A stretch of DNA of 64,000 nucleotides from CAVWDI01 sp963753725 (GTDB taxonomy: Bacteria; Chloroflexota; Anaerolineae; Anaerolineales; UBA4823): assembly GCA_963753725.1 (NCBI GenBank), contig CAVWDI010000021.1, positions 324,971 to 388,970 on the forward strand, given 5' to 3'. The translations under genes were made by a program, and so were the position numbers. Shown one piece after another: positions 63,342 through 64,000 of this stretch; positions within the stretch are counted from its first letter, which is position 1; the number at the start of each line of letters is the position of its first letter. The notes beneath the pieces were generated by a model, which was not told the origin of the DNA, did not search any database, and worked only from the letters and a program-made list of their open reading frames with translations.

Positions 63342-64000
63342 TTACGCCGATTTCCGCGTGCGCCTTCCGGGGCTTTCCCTTGGTCGCAGTTTCTTGCGTT
63401 TCCGGTCGTGGAACTGCTCTTGGTGCGACGTGTCTTTTTCTTCGCGGTCGCCGATCGGCGCCGTTTCTTGCACGGTAGCCTTCGGTCCCTCGCCGATCGC
63501 CGCCCAAAGTGGATCCTGATAGTGCTGCCCCCACTCCCGTCCGTAGTGGTCGAAGGCCACCTTCGGCGTATCACCGATCAACTCGGCCAGCGTCTCGATC
63601 GAACAGCCCTCGCCGTTCGTCCAGTAGCCAGACAGCATCCGATGGGCGAACGTGTGTCGGCAGGTGTAGCTGGAGTACTTCGTCTTCACCGGATCCTGGT
63701 CCCAGCCCAGCTTCTTCTTGATGCTTGATGAACCGGACCACGCCGGTCGTTCTTTTCCAGGGCCTTCCTTTCGTATTCCGCAACAAGGGAAGCCCAGATC
63801 CCTTCGGTGCGGTCTTCATCAATTCGCGGGTCAACTTCGCCACCTCGGGCCGCACCGGGATCTTGCGGGTCTTCTTCGTCTTCGACGAATACACACGCCA
63901 CATCATGCCCCGGTCCGTCTCCTCAACATCGTCGGCCGTGATGCGGGCCAACTCGCAGTACGGCCGCAGGCCCGTATGGATCGCGGCGAAAAGGAAGTTC
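63342..64000 (-). CDS. Tyrosine recombinase/integrase, copy 2, 3' part, frameshifted
   Basis: Continues beyond the right edge. ARITADDVEETDRGMMWRVYSSKTKKTRKIPVR, then in the next frame SSYTCRHTFAHRMLSGYW and TLAELIGDTPKVAFDHYGREWGQHYQ, closely parallel copy 1 (most positions identical). It differs by a charged C-terminal extension of about 45 residues (DREEKDTSHQEQFHDRKRKK). One indel near 63700. Same strand and order as copy 1, which starts 41 bases after its stop; a tandem duplication of an integrase gene. Confidence 0.75.

Overview
The window looks like a chromosomal stretch of an uncultivated, mesophilic, probably anaerobic member of the Chloroflexota (Anaerolineae-like). Supporting signs are the dpp-type peptide transporter with an Asp/Glu-rich lipoprotein tail, an F420/FMN luciferase-like reductase, a K+-independent-type H+-pyrophosphatase, a tungstate Tup transporter, a full-length B12-dependent MetH, and a dnaX-ybaB-recR cluster. 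This assignment is by gene content only. About a third of the genes, including the essential dnaX, are broken by single-base frameshifts while the reading frame continues intact on the other side. I read most of these as uncorrected long-read indels, not as gene decay.

Layout. 1-5.5 kb: two cysteine-synthase-like PLP enzymes, a threonine synthase, an LLM-class reductase and an IclR regulator with a decayed partial copy. 5.6-7.6 kb: a phosphodiester glycosidase and a flavodoxin-like reductase. 7.6-18.2 kb: a LacI-controlled regulon, with a divergent peptide-type ABC transporter (two ATPases and two permeases on the minus strand; the lipoprotein on the plus strand) followed by an Asp/Glu-racemase-like enzyme, a DUF1028 Ntn-hydrolase-like protein, an M24 peptidase-like protein and an NTF2-like protein. 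Near-identical AAAGCGCTTT operators sit inside both divergent promoters and in front of the lacI gene. 18.5-21.7 kb: two tRNA genes and an orphan adenylation-thiolation didomain next to a NeuD-type acyltransferase. 21.7-27.8 kb: a mobile island with an AbiE toxin-antitoxin pair, two inverted IS110 copies whose left ends carry a recognisable bridge-RNA layout, an IS4-family element with 9-bp target duplication, a GIY-YIG protein and dispersed repeats.

27.8-46.4 kb: H+-pyrophosphatase, two Hsp20 chaperones, a UbiD decarboxylase with both aconitase-X subunits and a DUF89 protein (a combination known from the archaeal mevalonate route), a glycine-amidinotransferase-like enzyme followed by a trimethylamine-dehydrogenase-like flavoprotein, a META-domain lipoprotein, a damaged ketopantoate reductase, an aldo/keto reductase, PlsC, an anti-sigma STAS/kinase pair, and a NYN nuclease with a cyclase-family hydrolase. 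46.6-61.6 kb: a LysM protein, dnaX-ybaB-recR, the tupR-tupA-tupB-tupC tungstate operon, metH, small membrane proteins, a HAD phosphatase, an SH3 protein, a membrane glycosyltransferase and a truncated bisphosphate-nucleotidase-like gene.

61.6-64 kb differs in style: GC-richer, with an HTH/excisionase-like gene convergent to two tandem homologous tyrosine recombinases that resemble planctomycete integrases. This is either an integrated element or a chimeric contig end.
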